In this document: one piece after another, positions 1-13,230 of the stretch | Layout: each line of letters opens with the position of its first letter | Position numbering within the stretch: the first letter of the stretch is position 1 | Assembly: GCA_949825025.1 (NCBI GenBank) | Contig: OX463780.1 | Coordinates: 31,414,979 to 31,478,978 of the forward strand | Length of the DNA stretch: 64,000 bases | From: Siphlonurus alternatus | Lineage: Eukaryota; Arthropoda; Insecta; Ephemeroptera; Siphlonuridae | Reading direction: 5' to 3' | Program-made: the position numbers and the translations under genes | The notes under the pieces: generated by a model | Database searches by the model: none | What the model saw: only the letters and a program-made list of their open reading frames with translations | Told to the model about the DNA's origin: nothing

Positions 1-1337
1 ATGAATACATTAATTTTCATAAGTGCACCAGTTGATAGTGTGTTACTTTTATTGTTATAATTTATGTGTAACGCTCATTATTATTCAAAACCACTGGTGT
101 ATTAAGTTTTTACATGTAATACGAGTACTAGCATGATCCTGTCTGATATTATGTTCAAGGGGAAGATATTTTATTTTCAAATTCCCTAATATTTATAAAT
201 TTATATAAAATTAATAAAAAAAAAAGAGGAAATTATTTATTTAAATTTCTATCACTTCATATTTTAGCTTGAAAAATAATACAATAGAAAATTAAATCAA
301 CTTTCAAATAAAAAATAAATATTATTCATAGAACTTTTAAAATCATTTTATTTAAAAAAAGTTTCTTTATTTTGTAAACATACAAGTTATAACAAGTAAA
401 GAAAAGAACTCAAGTTTTGAATACGATTTGAAGATGTGGAGAAGAGGGCTTGGTGCTGTTGGTTTGTTGGTTCTTGGTTGGTTTTGAATGACTCTCACAC
501 CGGGGTGAGGTCTCCAGCTTCTTGCTCTCTCATGCATCGATCTGCTGGCCTGCCAGGCAGACCCAAGGGGGAGGAAGGGAGAGGGGCACACCCTTCTTGT
601 TCTCCTCCCCCGCATTACACCCTTGAGACACAGCAGTCTCAACGTCTGCAGAGCAAATTGGAAACTTGACTGATCCGTTTCACACCAACAATCAAATTTA
701 ATTAAGATCGTTGAAGTAAATTAAACTTTCGTGACATTGAAGATTTAAATTATTTATATTCAAATGTATTTATGTTAAATTAAAATATGTATTTCATATT
801 TTAGTTGTTGATAGTTATAAAGGTACTATTATTTGCTCACTCTTTATAATAACAGCTAGTTATTAGTTATTTCAAGCATTTAGCAATTTTGAGCATTCAA
901 ACAATTAGCTTAATTAATATTTTACCTAATGAAATTGTAGAAATTTTCATGTCCTCAAAACATAAAAAGAAATAAAAATATATTTTCATGAAACCAATAG
1001 AAACTTTTGCCATGTGACTTGATCTACTTTTCCCTATAATTTATTTAAATTTAAATAAATAAAATTTATGTTGTTCCCCCACTTAATGCTCCTAATTTTG
1101 TAAGTAAGTCCTCGTAATGCCTATTATGTTCTGTTTAGTTTGTTAAAACAGATGTTGGTGTAAATAAAAATGAAGTGGAAATTTCCCGTGTATTAAGATT
1201 ATTATGGGTTATAAAATATAATTTAATGACAAAGTTTATTGAAAAAATATTTTAAGATGTTGTAAAAGAGGTTAGAAAACTTTCTCTGGTGACCACCATT
1301 AGTGAAGTGAACCTTTAATGTGGTTTTAAAAAGTACG

Positions 1338-1339
<2 letters not shown>
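1..1339. other. AT-rich non-coding DNA
   Basis: Apart from the GC patch at 430-660 I see only AT-rich sequence with short A and T runs. No gene supported. Confidence 0.6.
430..660. other. Isolated GC-richer patch, function unknown
   Basis: This block is clearly richer in G and C than the surrounding DNA, with GGGGGAGGAAGGGAG and CTCCTCCCCC stretches. Frames are open on both strands but carry no recognised protein motif. It could be an untranslated exon or an old insertion. Confidence 0.3.

Positions 1340-1429
<90 letters not shown>
1340..1429 (+). repeat. (TC)n microsatellite
   Basis: About 45 uninterrupted TC units, followed at once by TTGTAG, so together they resemble a polypyrimidine tract with a 3' splice site. 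Confidence 0.98.
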
Positions 1430-1432
<3 letters not shown>

Positions 1433-4400
1433 AGATTTAAGGTGTGTTTTTTATTCCTACTGGAATTTCTTGCTTCAAAGTTTGGTAAGAAAAAATATAG
1501 CCAGGTTCTCTTTGTGAAAATGGCACTAAATTTAAGTTACGTAAACTTTTTTCGTGCTCTATTCCTGTGCACTAAACTTTGCTTGCCTCAAATTACTCAC
1601 AGTTAAATTGAATAACTAAGTTTTATATAAATTACTAAAGTTTTTGATCATCACCCAAAACTCAAGCAAATAAATTCATAGCTACCAGACAAATTTTAAA
1701 CTACCTGATAAGAAAGATTATTTCACTATGTTGATTCGAAGGAAACAAAAATCTTAAGTGATAACAGTAACTAAATAGTTTAATTTAAAAAGTTCTCATT
1801 ACAAAATAAAATTATGTAATGTTTCAATATTATTTAAAATTGTTTTATCAAGTTTTATAATAATTAAAAATATGATCATTAATGAGAGTAAATTAATTTT
1901 TTAATGAATCTATGAACTTAATGAAAAATATAGCATTATCAAATAATTATATCAATTAATTATCAAATTACTCTTTATATCCTCAATTGCTTATTAATGA
2001 CTTCAAATCAGAATGTGGGAGTTAATTTTAATTTTTTTTTTTTTTTTTTTTTTTTGCAATCTATCATTGTAACCGTTTATCTGACTTATATACTTCTTTT
2101 CTTTTCAATTTTGTTCTTGAAGTATTTTCTGTTTGCAAGTCTTCATTTTGTATCATTACAAGAAAATATACAAAAAAAGAATAAAAATATGATACTGAAA
2201 TTTCGACAGTCATTTCAGAAAACTGCTAGAAAACTGTAGCTACCATTTAACACATTTTCTATAAATTTATATATATGAAGATAATAAGTTTACATTCATG
2301 AAGAAGATATATAAAGAGCGTTGAAGCATATATGGTTAGTGTGGTGGCATATTAAAGTTAATTGCATGATGGTTTTGAGGGCGCTACTAGGCTCACTTCA
2401 AAGGAACTATTTAAGAACCGCAAAATTTTCGCTTCGAGCGTGATGGCGGAGGATAAAAGTGGCGGTAATAAGACTGAATCGAGTCTCAGTTACACAGCAT
2501 GCATGGATAGCGCAATTAAATGTCAGCATGGCAATAACCGCGAGCAATTCTTAATCAATTTAATGAAGTTTATATTGTAATAACTAGAATATAAATTACA
2601 ATGTTTAAATGTTATTGTATTTATTAATAACTAAATATACTTGATTTATTCATAAAAGTAATTAAATCTTAAATATTAAATTAATAGTAATAAAGAAAAG
2701 TATATTTATATATTGAATAAATTCATTGCTTTTTTCCGCTGTCTTGAAATAAAAAAAGTTGCTGTTTTACGCGAGTTATTAATCGTTTGTGCAAAGTTAT
2801 AATTAAATTCTGTCTATATAAATAATTAAAAGGAAACTGTGGAAATAAATCTATGAAATTAATACCACAATATAATAAAAAAGGAATACACTATCTATTA
2901 GCATTGATATATGCATGTACAATATTTGATTTTATATTATAACCTGTTTACCTGTAATTAGGCACTTGGAAATTTTTCAATTAATTATTTGAATTATGAC
3001 TACTGAGATTTCCAACAAAAAACTTAAATTATTACAGTAAAATTTTCCTTACTGAAACCTAAGCTTCTAACAGCATTAATTTTTTTAATTAAAGGAGCAA
3101 CGTGACAAAGGTAGAAGAAGGTTATTGTTGCATGGTTATGACGTCATAAAGAGTGGTGACTTTTGAAGGGTCATCAACAAGCACTAGTCAAGCGCTGTTG
3201 ACTCCGTCATGATCATCATCATCACAGGCCACTTGTCGATCAACCTGTCTACTGACGGACAGCAAGCTCATACACGTTCTTGGCACCCAGCCATCCTCTC
3301 TCTCTATTTTCCTGCCTCTTATGCTCTAATTCTCTCTTTCTGTTCCTGAGCCTCTACCACCCCCCAACTGATCACACCCGATGTGCCGATCCCACCACTC
3401 AATTAGCACCCCCATCAAGCACTCTCTGACAATCGTCCTCCCTTCACAACGTGCTCTGAATTTACGCTAACATTTCTCTCTAAGGTAGTCTATATCCTCA
3501 TTCGCAGTATATTATGCTCAATTTAAAATGATTTTACATTTTTATAAAAATAAGGTCAAATTTAACATATGCATGACGATTAAAATTAAAAAAATGTCGA
3601 TTTTTTTAATAATATGAGTTGAATCCAATCAATTTATCAATCAATTTTAAAGTTCTGAAAGTATTAATTTTTAATATTTTTTTTTTCATGTTTGCTTGCT
3701 TATTAAAAGTTTTTGTTATTTTATTTTACATTTTATTTGTGTTATAGCATAAAACTTTCTGCTTATAAAATATTCAAAATAAATTTTCAATTAAATTAAA
3801 AACAACTTTTATTCTAAACACATAATATATCTTTTTAAAAATATCAGCATATTTTTTAACACCACAAGATAACTACATTATAATTTGATTTAATTTATCT
3901 TCTTCTCGTTTTTTTCTGTTTTCTTGTGTTTTTGTCCTGTCCACAAGAACGAAGGGTGCAATTTCTCAGCGCGGATTCTACTGCAGTGATTGCCCCAGGG
4001 GTTGGTGAGAAATCACTCTCCCACTCTCTCCTTCCCCCACAGCTGACACCCAGTGTCTGATTCGCAGGCTAACTAAGCTGCATTGACTGTCATAATGTCC
4101 CACCCCATAACTACTAAACATCGAACAAAAAATGTTTTCTTTCATATGTGTCTGCATCCATCCAGTATAGCAATATGTGACACATTCAATTGAAACATAA
4201 ATTTCATTTAACATATTTCACATCAAGCAAACTATAAAATATGAAAAATGTAACAGAAATTTACCGATATTTGGGGGGGGGGAATATATATCTGATAAAA
4301 GTCTTCTCCTCAGTATCTAAAATTGTATGTCAATTTGTTTCAAAAGATTTTTCACACAGAAAGAAATATTGCAGTTCTATTGTGATTTAAAAATATCTTA

Positions 4401-7400
4401 TTTTGGCATGTTTCCAACTATTTTCTTTAATAGCTTTAAGTGAAAGATTGTAAATTGTTTCAAAAGAATTAAAATAAATTCTCTAAATACGAACCAACAT
4501 AACTCAATACAATGTTTCTGAAGATAGAACTAAAATTTTTCTGCGTGTTTTTTTTTTTAACTTTCAATAGAAATTTGATACTGTATAAAAGAAAATTTTC
4601 TTCTTTTCTATTGGTAAACATTTTAAAAGTTTAAAATTCATATTAAAACACAAAGAAATTAGTTAATTAAAATACACGTGATTACTTTCTAATTATAGTT
4701 TAACCTTTTATGCTTAGAAGAATCGTTTTTTAAGGATTGAGAGACTAGAGCGGCGGCGGCCATTTTAAATCGCCTGCAGTTTGACATGGCTATGCAACCC
4801 GCACATACGTTACGTAGGAATGGTTGCATATTTTCTGATCTAGTAGGGGCTATGAGAGCGCGGTGATGTTGGGGAAAGAAAGAATACGATAATTTAGAAA
4901 CTCGTAAGAGGATTGGATGATCCACCCTTAGGATCAAAAGATGGACGAATTTATGGAGTATGAATTTATTTATGTTCAACGTTTCGACCGTAATACTTTA
5001 GCTGCAATAATGCATTGTGCTTGTGAGAACAGTGTTATATAATTAATTTGAATCAAACATCTTGTTTCTATGATTTTTGAAATATAAAATTTCTTTGTTT
5101 TCGAGTTATATCAAGCATTATGGATGAAAAAAGGCTGACAAAAACAACAACAATATTGGAAAACTTTTGTACTGGAACGAATGACAAAGGAAAATATATG
5201 ATATAAAAAAAGAAGGAAACAATCGTTGTGGACAAAGTGGTATATGTTTTTATTATTGTGGAAAATGCGATGACTTTTTGTGTTGTATTTCAGAGCTACT
5301 TTGTTACTTTTGTTTTGTTTTTCACGCTTCAATTATTTTGTTAAAAAAGAGTTAATTTGGAAGCTTTCATGTATACAAGCGTTCTTTAATTATCATTTTC
5401 TAATTATTGAATTTTTTATTTTAATCAACAAAATCATTTTACAATCTATTTTTTCTTTTAATTATTCTGCTGAAAAACGGTCATTTGGAAGCTCTTCGTT
5501 AATTATTTTTTTTTAATTATTGACATTTTTAATTATTTTTATCTTCAGAATAACACAAAATCATTTAGCAATGCGTTTATTTCTTTGTGTGCGAAATTTT
5601 ATGAGAAAGCAGCAGAGCTTAAATGTGTTGTAATTGGAAGAGGACAGATGGAAATATTAAAATAAAAAATGGGTGTTTTCCTCATTAATTAAAATCTTTG
5701 TATAACAGCTGATGGTTAAACTTTTTACTTCATTGTCTTAAAAAAATGTTACGAAAAAAAGAATATAATTAGAATCTACTGCCACATTTCAGCAAATATA
5801 ATAACTATTTTACAATTCAGTTATTTAAGGTAAATTGAATTTCTAATTACAAACAGTTAATATGTTAACGATTCAGAATAGTTTAAAAGTTAATGTATGA
5901 ATAAGACTTCCTCATTTAAAAGAAAATACAATGTTCCTCACATTGTATTTAAAACTTATATGCAACTGTTATAGCTTTATTTTTAAAGTAGAAAACTAGT
6001 TTGTTTCTTTCTATAGTATACACAGAACCTTTTGCATAACTGTATATTAAAATTACAGTAACAATATCATTGTCTATTATTAATTATTTTCTCTAAATAA
6101 ATATATATTTCATTACAATATAATTTATTTAACAATTAAACTAATTTCATATTATATTATAAATTCTATTATATAAATGCTTTTGCCTTGTTATAACAAA
6201 ATAATTATACGTTACACTTATTTTATATAATATTATACCTATATTTGTCTTTGTGGCTGTAATATAAATTAGAAACGCTTGCATGAAAACGGTAGCTGCG
6301 TAAAGTGAACGTATAATTTTGTACTCGTGATCAAAGCTTTTGGATTTAACATGGACAATTTTATAGTAGTTATATAAAAGCCAAGTAAACGTATTTTCAC
6401 AGTTCTCATATATAATACATACGTAAAAGCTCTGAACATATGTATATAGAACTCTTATAGTAGTTTGTGAGAGCATATATATTATATAAAGCAAGACTGT
6501 AATGTCTACCGTCATCATGGTATATGAATGAGAAAGATGGATGTACCATTCATACATTCAGAGTCAAATTTAAATAAGGTTTCGTCACTTTTGAAATGTC
6601 TTGCATGATATTAAATAAGGTTTGTTAACATGCATTTTGACCTCATGCAGCCGAGTGATAACGTAAATACACGATGAAGAACTTATTTAACTTTTTTTTC
6701 ACTAGTAGTTGGAAAGGTCAGCATTAATATGATTTCAATTTAAAATGCAAAATATTTTAAGCTTATCATGATGTAAAGTGAACCTACACATCTCCCAGTT
6801 TCACATATGGTAGTTAAAATGTAGAGAAATTTGAAACATTTAAAACGTTCCGAAGTTGCTACAACAATACAAAATGCTTTGCTATGTATAGCATGTATTC
6901 AACTTTTCATTCTTTAAAATGATTTTAGTATAGACAGTACAATCATAAACACTTATTACTTACTCACTAATATTACTTTATTAAACATAAAATGAAAAAA
7001 AAATCTTAATAATTAGAACCAATCATTAATTAAGGTTATTACTAAGTGTTATTCGTCAAATTCCAAATATACAAATGCAAACAGTAGTAAAAAAAAAGTT
7101 ATAAAATGCATGTGACAATGAGAATGAAATAAAATCAACTAAAGATTAATATCTTATCTAGTGCATGTTGAAAACATTTCTGAAAATAATCTAAATCCAT
7201 TTGTAAGCACCGCCCAGTATATTAATATATTACTATATTATATAATACATGGAATGCTTAAGTTATAATTAATCATAGTCAAACATTATGATAAATGCAT
7301 TTTAGATGGAAGTTTAATGCGTCCTTAAATCAATAATTTAAAGTACCACTTGTCAAATTTATATTGCGAATTGAATTGTATAAGTTGCCAAATAATACTT

Positions 7401-10400
7401 AAACAAATCTTATCTATATATAATAATTATTGATAATCCATTTTCTCAAATTTTGAATTGAAATAAAAATCAATGACGTGTCTAATATGAAAAAAGATTG
7501 AAAAAAAAATCTGCAGATAGTTTTCTTGCACCTCGCTAATCTTCTACATTTTTCTTATTTTTTTTTTCTTTTTACTTCGCAAAAAAACTAAAACTGCTTT
7601 CATTCAAACTCCTTGTAATCTTTTTTTATAATATACTTTTACTTTTTTATGTTGAAACTTTACCAGAGTATAATTTGACATAAGGTAGGTTAAACTTTTA
7701 TCATGCATAAAAGAATGTAAAAAAAAAATCTTGCTAACCACGAGTTGTTTCTCCATATATTTTTTTTATCCCCGCGGTATAACTCGGATCTGGTTAATAC
7801 CCTTATTTATAGTTAGGATTTAATAGAAGGGAGAGTTAGATTACATCTTCAGGTAAAATTTTGTGATTAAACTTTGATGCATATTGTGGGAATTAATAAA
7901 AATGGCGTACATTATTATTCATCAAGTCAGTATTATATTATGTACAGTACAAATATTTTTATGGAACTTTGATCATCCATTATTATTATAAAGTAATGCT
8001 TTGTGAAGAATCCAATTTTTTTGGTAATTAGATGGTTTACATTATATAAGCGGTTTTTAAACTATGGGACGCGTCCCAAATTTGGGACAGTGAGATTTCT
8101 CGTCTGGGACTTAATAATAATAATAATATAAATGTTTATTGAGCAAAAGAACATAATACACAGTGATACATTTTAATACATAATGCTCAATGGGTGACTC
8201 AAAAATGACTTACATATAATGGGAAAACAAAATTATGGAAGTTGTAAAAAAAAATAATAATAATTGTTGTAATTTATGTGGTTTTCAAACCAATTAATTA
8301 ATTAATAATAATTTATGACTCGAAATTTGCCCTTAACATCTTAGAAGACATTCATAATATAAAATATAATGTAGATTTTAACCTATAAATATTTATTACT
8401 AAAATTTGATATCAAATTCCAGTACTAAATCTAGGAATAAAATTGTATATGGAAAAATCTATAATACGATTAATAATTTATTTTGAATACACCACCTCCT
8501 ATTTTTACAAATTACGTTTCATTACATACCTCCGTACTTGCAGGGGTTAGAACTTACAAAAAGCTCGCTAAACGCACTCTGCGGCCGGGACATTCAAGTT
8601 TGATAAGCCAAGGGAAGAACAGCTCTCAAAACACGGCAAGTCTCAAGTGGAAACGCAACTTAGAACAAGCACAAATTTATTTATAAACAGTAGGGGTGAA
8701 ATCTTGATTATGTTATCTTTTCAACTTAACTCTACATAAAATGTTAAATTAATAATTTTGACAAGCTAAAAATAGTATTATAAAATTTACATCTTTTGTT
8801 TCTCTAAAATAATAAATAATAATATTAATATGTATGAGGTTTATTATACGTATATATATATAAAATTTACAATGAATAAATTATTATGTAAAATATTTTA
8901 GATTTTTTCATGTAAATAATTTATAATTAAAACGAATTGAACACCACAAATATCCATAAAAATCTAAATTTTCTTATGTTCGTTTAACTAACATGGGAAA
9001 AAAACAACGTTATTTTAAATGGGTATATATATTATACTTAGCATATTTTCCTTCGAAATATTAGCATTAAAATAATTTTTAGTACATTTTTTGTGTATTT
9101 TATCTCTTTTTTCAAATGACAGTCATTATGAAAACATTATTTTATATAAATTTATACATTATCAAAGCTAAAATGTAATGTATATAAAAGCAAGAAAATT
9201 TTTTTTTTTCTGAGTGCATGTTGACCATGTATAAAATGAGGTGGTGTTGCATCGAAATGGAAATGTGGCGTCATTTGGCAAGTGCTCGGCAACACACGGT
9301 GTTACATTCGTATCGGTGCAATGCATCTCCACCCAAGATAGTTCCTTTTTTAGTGCAAAATCAATAAGCCACATGCTACACGCCCATGTTCTTACTGCTT
9401 CTTTCTCATGAAAATTCATGTCGTTAAACTTTTAGAAAATGTTGTAATATTCAACAATTTATAACTTACTATATAAATTGATAGAAAGAAACATAAATAT
9501 TTTTAGATATTAAAAAATGTAAGAAAATGTAAAGTTTTAATTTTATAATATTAGATAATAATAGATAATAGATTTTTAACAGATTTTGTTACATACTATA
9601 AAATTGTATATTATGTAAATATAAATATATATGCAACTAACTAAAGTATTGAAAATTCATGTCTTTTAAGATTTTTTTAAAAATAATAATTATAAAAAAA
9701 GTTTACATAATTATAATATGCGAAAGGATTATTCTATATATTCGTAACAAATTTAAGTAAATGTTTTATTCAATATTTTTCTATAATAAAATTGTTGATT
9801 TTCTTCCTGCCGATTTTAATAATAAAAGTTCTTACTGACAGTGTGAGTATAACATAAAATTAACCCCATCATACACAATTATATAATTTACAATATTTAA
9901 TTTTCAAAAGAACGATGTATTATCAATCGAGTTCAAAATATTTACGTGTTAAAAATTACACAATCAATCATTATTTTTATTGCTATATATAATATTAAAT
10001 TAAAATTAAACCATATGTAATATCAAGTGTGGTAAACTTAACCTAGCTATTTTCCCTATATACATTATAATGCGTTCTAATCAACCCTACTCTGGCTGAG
10101 ACTGGCTGCCAAGTTGATAAGATGGATTATAATTGATCTTGTGTTGACTTCACACTACTTTAGTCACCTCTCTCTTCACACAGTATCGCATGACAATATT
10201 TCCTTTAATATAAAGAAGGTTCAATTTAATTAGAATATAAAAATAGGGCAAGAAAAAGAACTTGGAAATTTGATTAAACATTTTTTTTAACTAGTTGAGA
10301 ATATTTGAAATAAGTTAGATTTTTTTTTCAAGTTTTATTAAAAAAGCTTCTACAAGAAGAGTGAAGAATGGAGAGAGAGAAAATAATTCATTCATTTTAT

Positions 10401-10489
10401 CTTGAATAAGCTGATGTATATAAGAGAGACTGAAGACACTCTGCTAATTGTTCTACGTGATGTTCTATTATATTGCTTTTTCTATGGAN
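1430..10489. other. AT-rich DNA without a supported gene
   Basis: Contains poly(T) near 2032-2055, a CRE palindrome TGACGTCA at 3139-3146 in a GC-richer patch (3100-3480), a second patch at 3950-4090, and a GCGGCGGCGGCCATTTT block at 4750-4766 that resembles a YY1 site. A hAT-end-like stretch lies at 8048-8082. Short open frames at 2362-2580 and 8483-8686 are unconvincing. Confidence 0.55.
8048..8110. mobile_element. Degenerate hAT-terminus-like remnant
   Basis: AGCGGTTTTTAAACTATGGG followed by ACGCGTCCC and TTTGGGAC resembles the widespread hAT end CAGCGGTTCTCAAACTGTGGG with its CG-rich follow-on. No opposite inverted end or duplication was found nearby. Confidence 0.3.
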
Positions 10490-10688
10490 NNNNNNNNNNN
10501 NNNNNNNNNNNNNNNNNNNNNNNNNNNNNNNNNNNNNNNNNNNNNNNNNNNNNNNNNNNNNNNNNNNNNNNNNNNNNNNNNNNNNNNNNNNNNNNNNNNN
10601 NNNNNNNNNNNNNNNNNNNNNNNNNNNNNNNNNNNNNNNNNNNNNNNNNNNNNNNNNNNNNNNNNNNNNNNNNNNNNNNNNNNNNNNN
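10490..10688. other. Assembly gap (N run)
   Basis: About 199 undetermined bases. Open frames that cross it are artefacts. Confidence 0.99.
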
Positions 10689-11335
10689 TTATTTTAATTA
10701 TAGATGAAGAATGCTTAAAATATTGTCACGTATAATAAAAAATATAGAAGCATATTTTAAAATCACTCTATTTTTATTATATGAAGCTGAAATTTCCTAG
10801 TAAAAATTTTGTGTGTATATTATACTTTCTTCTTCATTCAATTTATCGGTAAGTACATACATAGATAAAAACATGATAAAAATAAATCGTGTTATGTTTA
10901 TATCTTATGGATGATGTCTTTTGTATATGATACTCATCCTTGAACACAAATAAAATTGGCTATAAAATCCTGTGTACATAAACTACCCTTAAAGAAAAAA
11001 AAAAAATGGAAACAACAGAAAATAAATTTATTCTTACATTTATAACTTTTAGAAATCAGACTTTCTGTAATTCAATACAAGTGATGTTTTCTTACAATAT
11101 TATTATCATATAATTTACAAAAATGTAATATATTATAATATATATTAATTTATGTAAATTATGTAATAAAAAATTTTCACGTGTTGAATAATTTATAATA
11201 TAATTAAAAAAATAAATAAACAAAATATTTTCAAATATTTCGCGGTATACATGCAAATGAAAAACGATGAAATCAAAAATAATTTTTTTGCTTACCAATT
11301 AACGTGAGGTTTTTTGTATAGGTTAGTAACGTGGT
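10689..11335. other. AT-rich DNA, nothing recognised
   Basis: Very AT-rich with no open frame of coding character. Confidence 0.5.
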
Positions 11336-11700
11336 ATGGCACGAGGCAAACGTTGAGTGGATCTCCGTTCTCTGGTCTGGCTAGCACTGTTCACAAGCCC
11401 GGCTGAAGCAGCAACCAAGCCAGGACCCGGCCATCTCTCTTTCTCTCTCTCTCACTCTTTCTCTCTTTCTCTCTCTCTCTCTTCCCCGCCAGCTCTCGCA
11501 TCGATTCCGCCGCTGCCACCGCCTCTGCCGCCCGCCCGCCCTTCTGCCTGCCTGCCCGACGAGCTCGCAGCAGCCGAACGGAGCACGCCCGGTTCTCCAA
11601 CCAACCCCCACTGCAACCCCCGGCTGCCGCCTCCACCACGCACTCAGCACGGCACGGCGGCCTGACTACTGACTATAGCAAACCCCGTATACGCCGGTAC
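11336..11700. promoter_or_regulatory. CpG/CT-rich island, possible promoter or first exon
   Basis: An abrupt GC-rich and CpG-rich block in AT-rich DNA. It has a CT-rich stretch at 11431-11485, then many CCGCC/GCCCG runs (11490-11665). Frames are open on both strands, as expected from composition alone, and I see no family motif in them. No confident splice donor. It may be an upstream promoter or 5' UTR; no gene is assigned. Confidence 0.35.
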
Positions 11701-12901
11701 GCTATACTGCAAAGAGATTGAGACTCCAAGCTTTAAATTGTATAACCTATAGGTAGTAGCAAGTCTAAAAACTATAAAAAGAAGTTGAAAGTTTAAAAAG
11801 CTATTTTTTTTAAAGTTTAATTTTTTTTTTAATTTTGTATTATTTTTAATTGTGTGACAACGTGTGTAGATATTTTAAAAATTAAGTAGTTATTATACCA
11901 TTAACTGTTTTAATTCAATAAATATTTAACAGAGACAAGACAATTCAAAAAAGAATTACTATAGAATCTATATAATCTGTTTCTAAAATAAAAAAAAATA
12001 TAAATATTTTGAAGATATATCCTTGAAATTTTATATTTCATCGGAATACATTTTAATAATTATTAACAAAATAAACAGTGACAATTGACTTTTCAAAAAA
12101 ATAAAATCAGATATAAATATAAATTTCCTATAATCCCAACATTTCTTCAAAATATGAAAATATGTTGAAAATAGCACATACGTTCGTATAACCAAAAAGC
12201 AATCGGTATGTTTGGTTAAAAATCACCTAATCACGTATCTTGGTCCCCAGGGTGAGCCACCGCTCGAAGTGTGTTGCTCCCCCTGGCTCCGGCTCCATTC
12301 ATTGATAGAACTTCCATTCACCCGCTGTTGTCAAACTACAACATTACCAACAGCAACTTAATTCAGCCACTTTCATAAGAAACGGCCTTTCAAAATGTGA
12401 AATATTTTTGTGTAAATCACCACTAAACATAAATATATTTTTGTTAAAAGACAACTTTTTTATTGTACTTTCTAATTTAATTTGAAGGCCTAATAATAAT
12501 AATAATTGTTTCTTTTCAATGCAGTAAATCTTATTATAGAACATGAAGTACACAGTACAGCATTTTCTACTGTAAATTCATTAAATGAATTTTAAAATAT
12601 ACAAAAAAATTTAAGAATTTTTAAACATTTGAATTTTTATTTTTATTTAGTTTTCTTATAATATAGCCATATAACGGCTCTTTTGTCACCATACGTCATA
12701 AGACAATATGACGTCACGATTGTGTAGGCAAAACATTGTCAGCGGCATAGCAGAGATACGTGCTAAAGTTGGTCACAGCATAAAATTTTAGTGTTTTCTG
12801 CCTACATCCCGAAGATCTTCGGACGGCTTCGGGCATCTCCGTGCTAACCAAAACGAAAACATGAAATTCCCGTATAGTATCAAATAAAGTTTACATCGTT
12901 A
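11701..12901. other. AT-rich DNA with one CRE palindrome
   Basis: TGACGTCA at 12709-12716 and a small GC-richer patch at 12240-12330. No gene supported. Confidence 0.5.
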
Positions 12902-13230
12902 TAATAATGGAGTACCGACCTCAAAATTTTTTATTGCAGAAATGGATAGAGGATGCAAAGCTATGCTACTCTGATTTTTTTCAGATTTTTTAGGGACCGG
13001 GAAGTTTTGCTAAAAATTTTTGGCGAGGTCGGGTTCGAATCCACGTCCCTTTTGTGGCCTATCTTTTATTAAGAGAGGCGGCAAGAGGCGGCACTTTTTC
13101 TGTACTTTCAATAATTTTTAAAAAATATTTGCCGGGCTCTAAAAAAGCTGAAAAAAATCAGAGTAGCATAACTTTGCACCCTCTATCCATTTCTGCAATA
13201 AAAAATTTTGAGGTTGGTACTCCATTTATT
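12902..13230. mobile_element. Foldback/MITE-like element, family A, copy 1
   Basis: The left arm reads AATGGAGTACC, then ATTGCAGAAATGG and CTATGCTACTCTGATTTTTT. The right arm is its inverted complement, ending GGTACTCCATTT. The open frame at 13054-13326 runs out of the element and has no coding character. The internal arms match the element at 32151-32482, so this is a dispersed family. No target-site duplication is visible. Confidence 0.75.

Noticed and set aside
2362..2580. 72-codon open frame in a less AT-rich patch
   Set aside because: No acceptor, promoter or recognised motif.
4689..4979. Minus-strand frame with MAAAAL after a CCGCC block
   Set aside because: The GCGGCGGCGGCCATTTT motif may be a YY1 site, but the frame ends quickly with no donor.
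6147..6557. 136-codon minus-strand open frame
   Set aside because: Very AT-rich, with Tyr/Ile-rich chance composition and no splice or motif support.
8483..8686. Open frame with an acceptor-like TACTTGCAG inside
   Set aside because: No partner exon, no motif, and no polyadenylation signal close by.
10402..10735. Open frames crossing the N run
   Set aside because: Undetermined bases; no evidence.
13028..13050. GGGTTCGAATCC, like a tRNA T-arm
   Set aside because: No acceptor stem, D-arm or anticodon arm fits; it lies at the centre of a foldback element.
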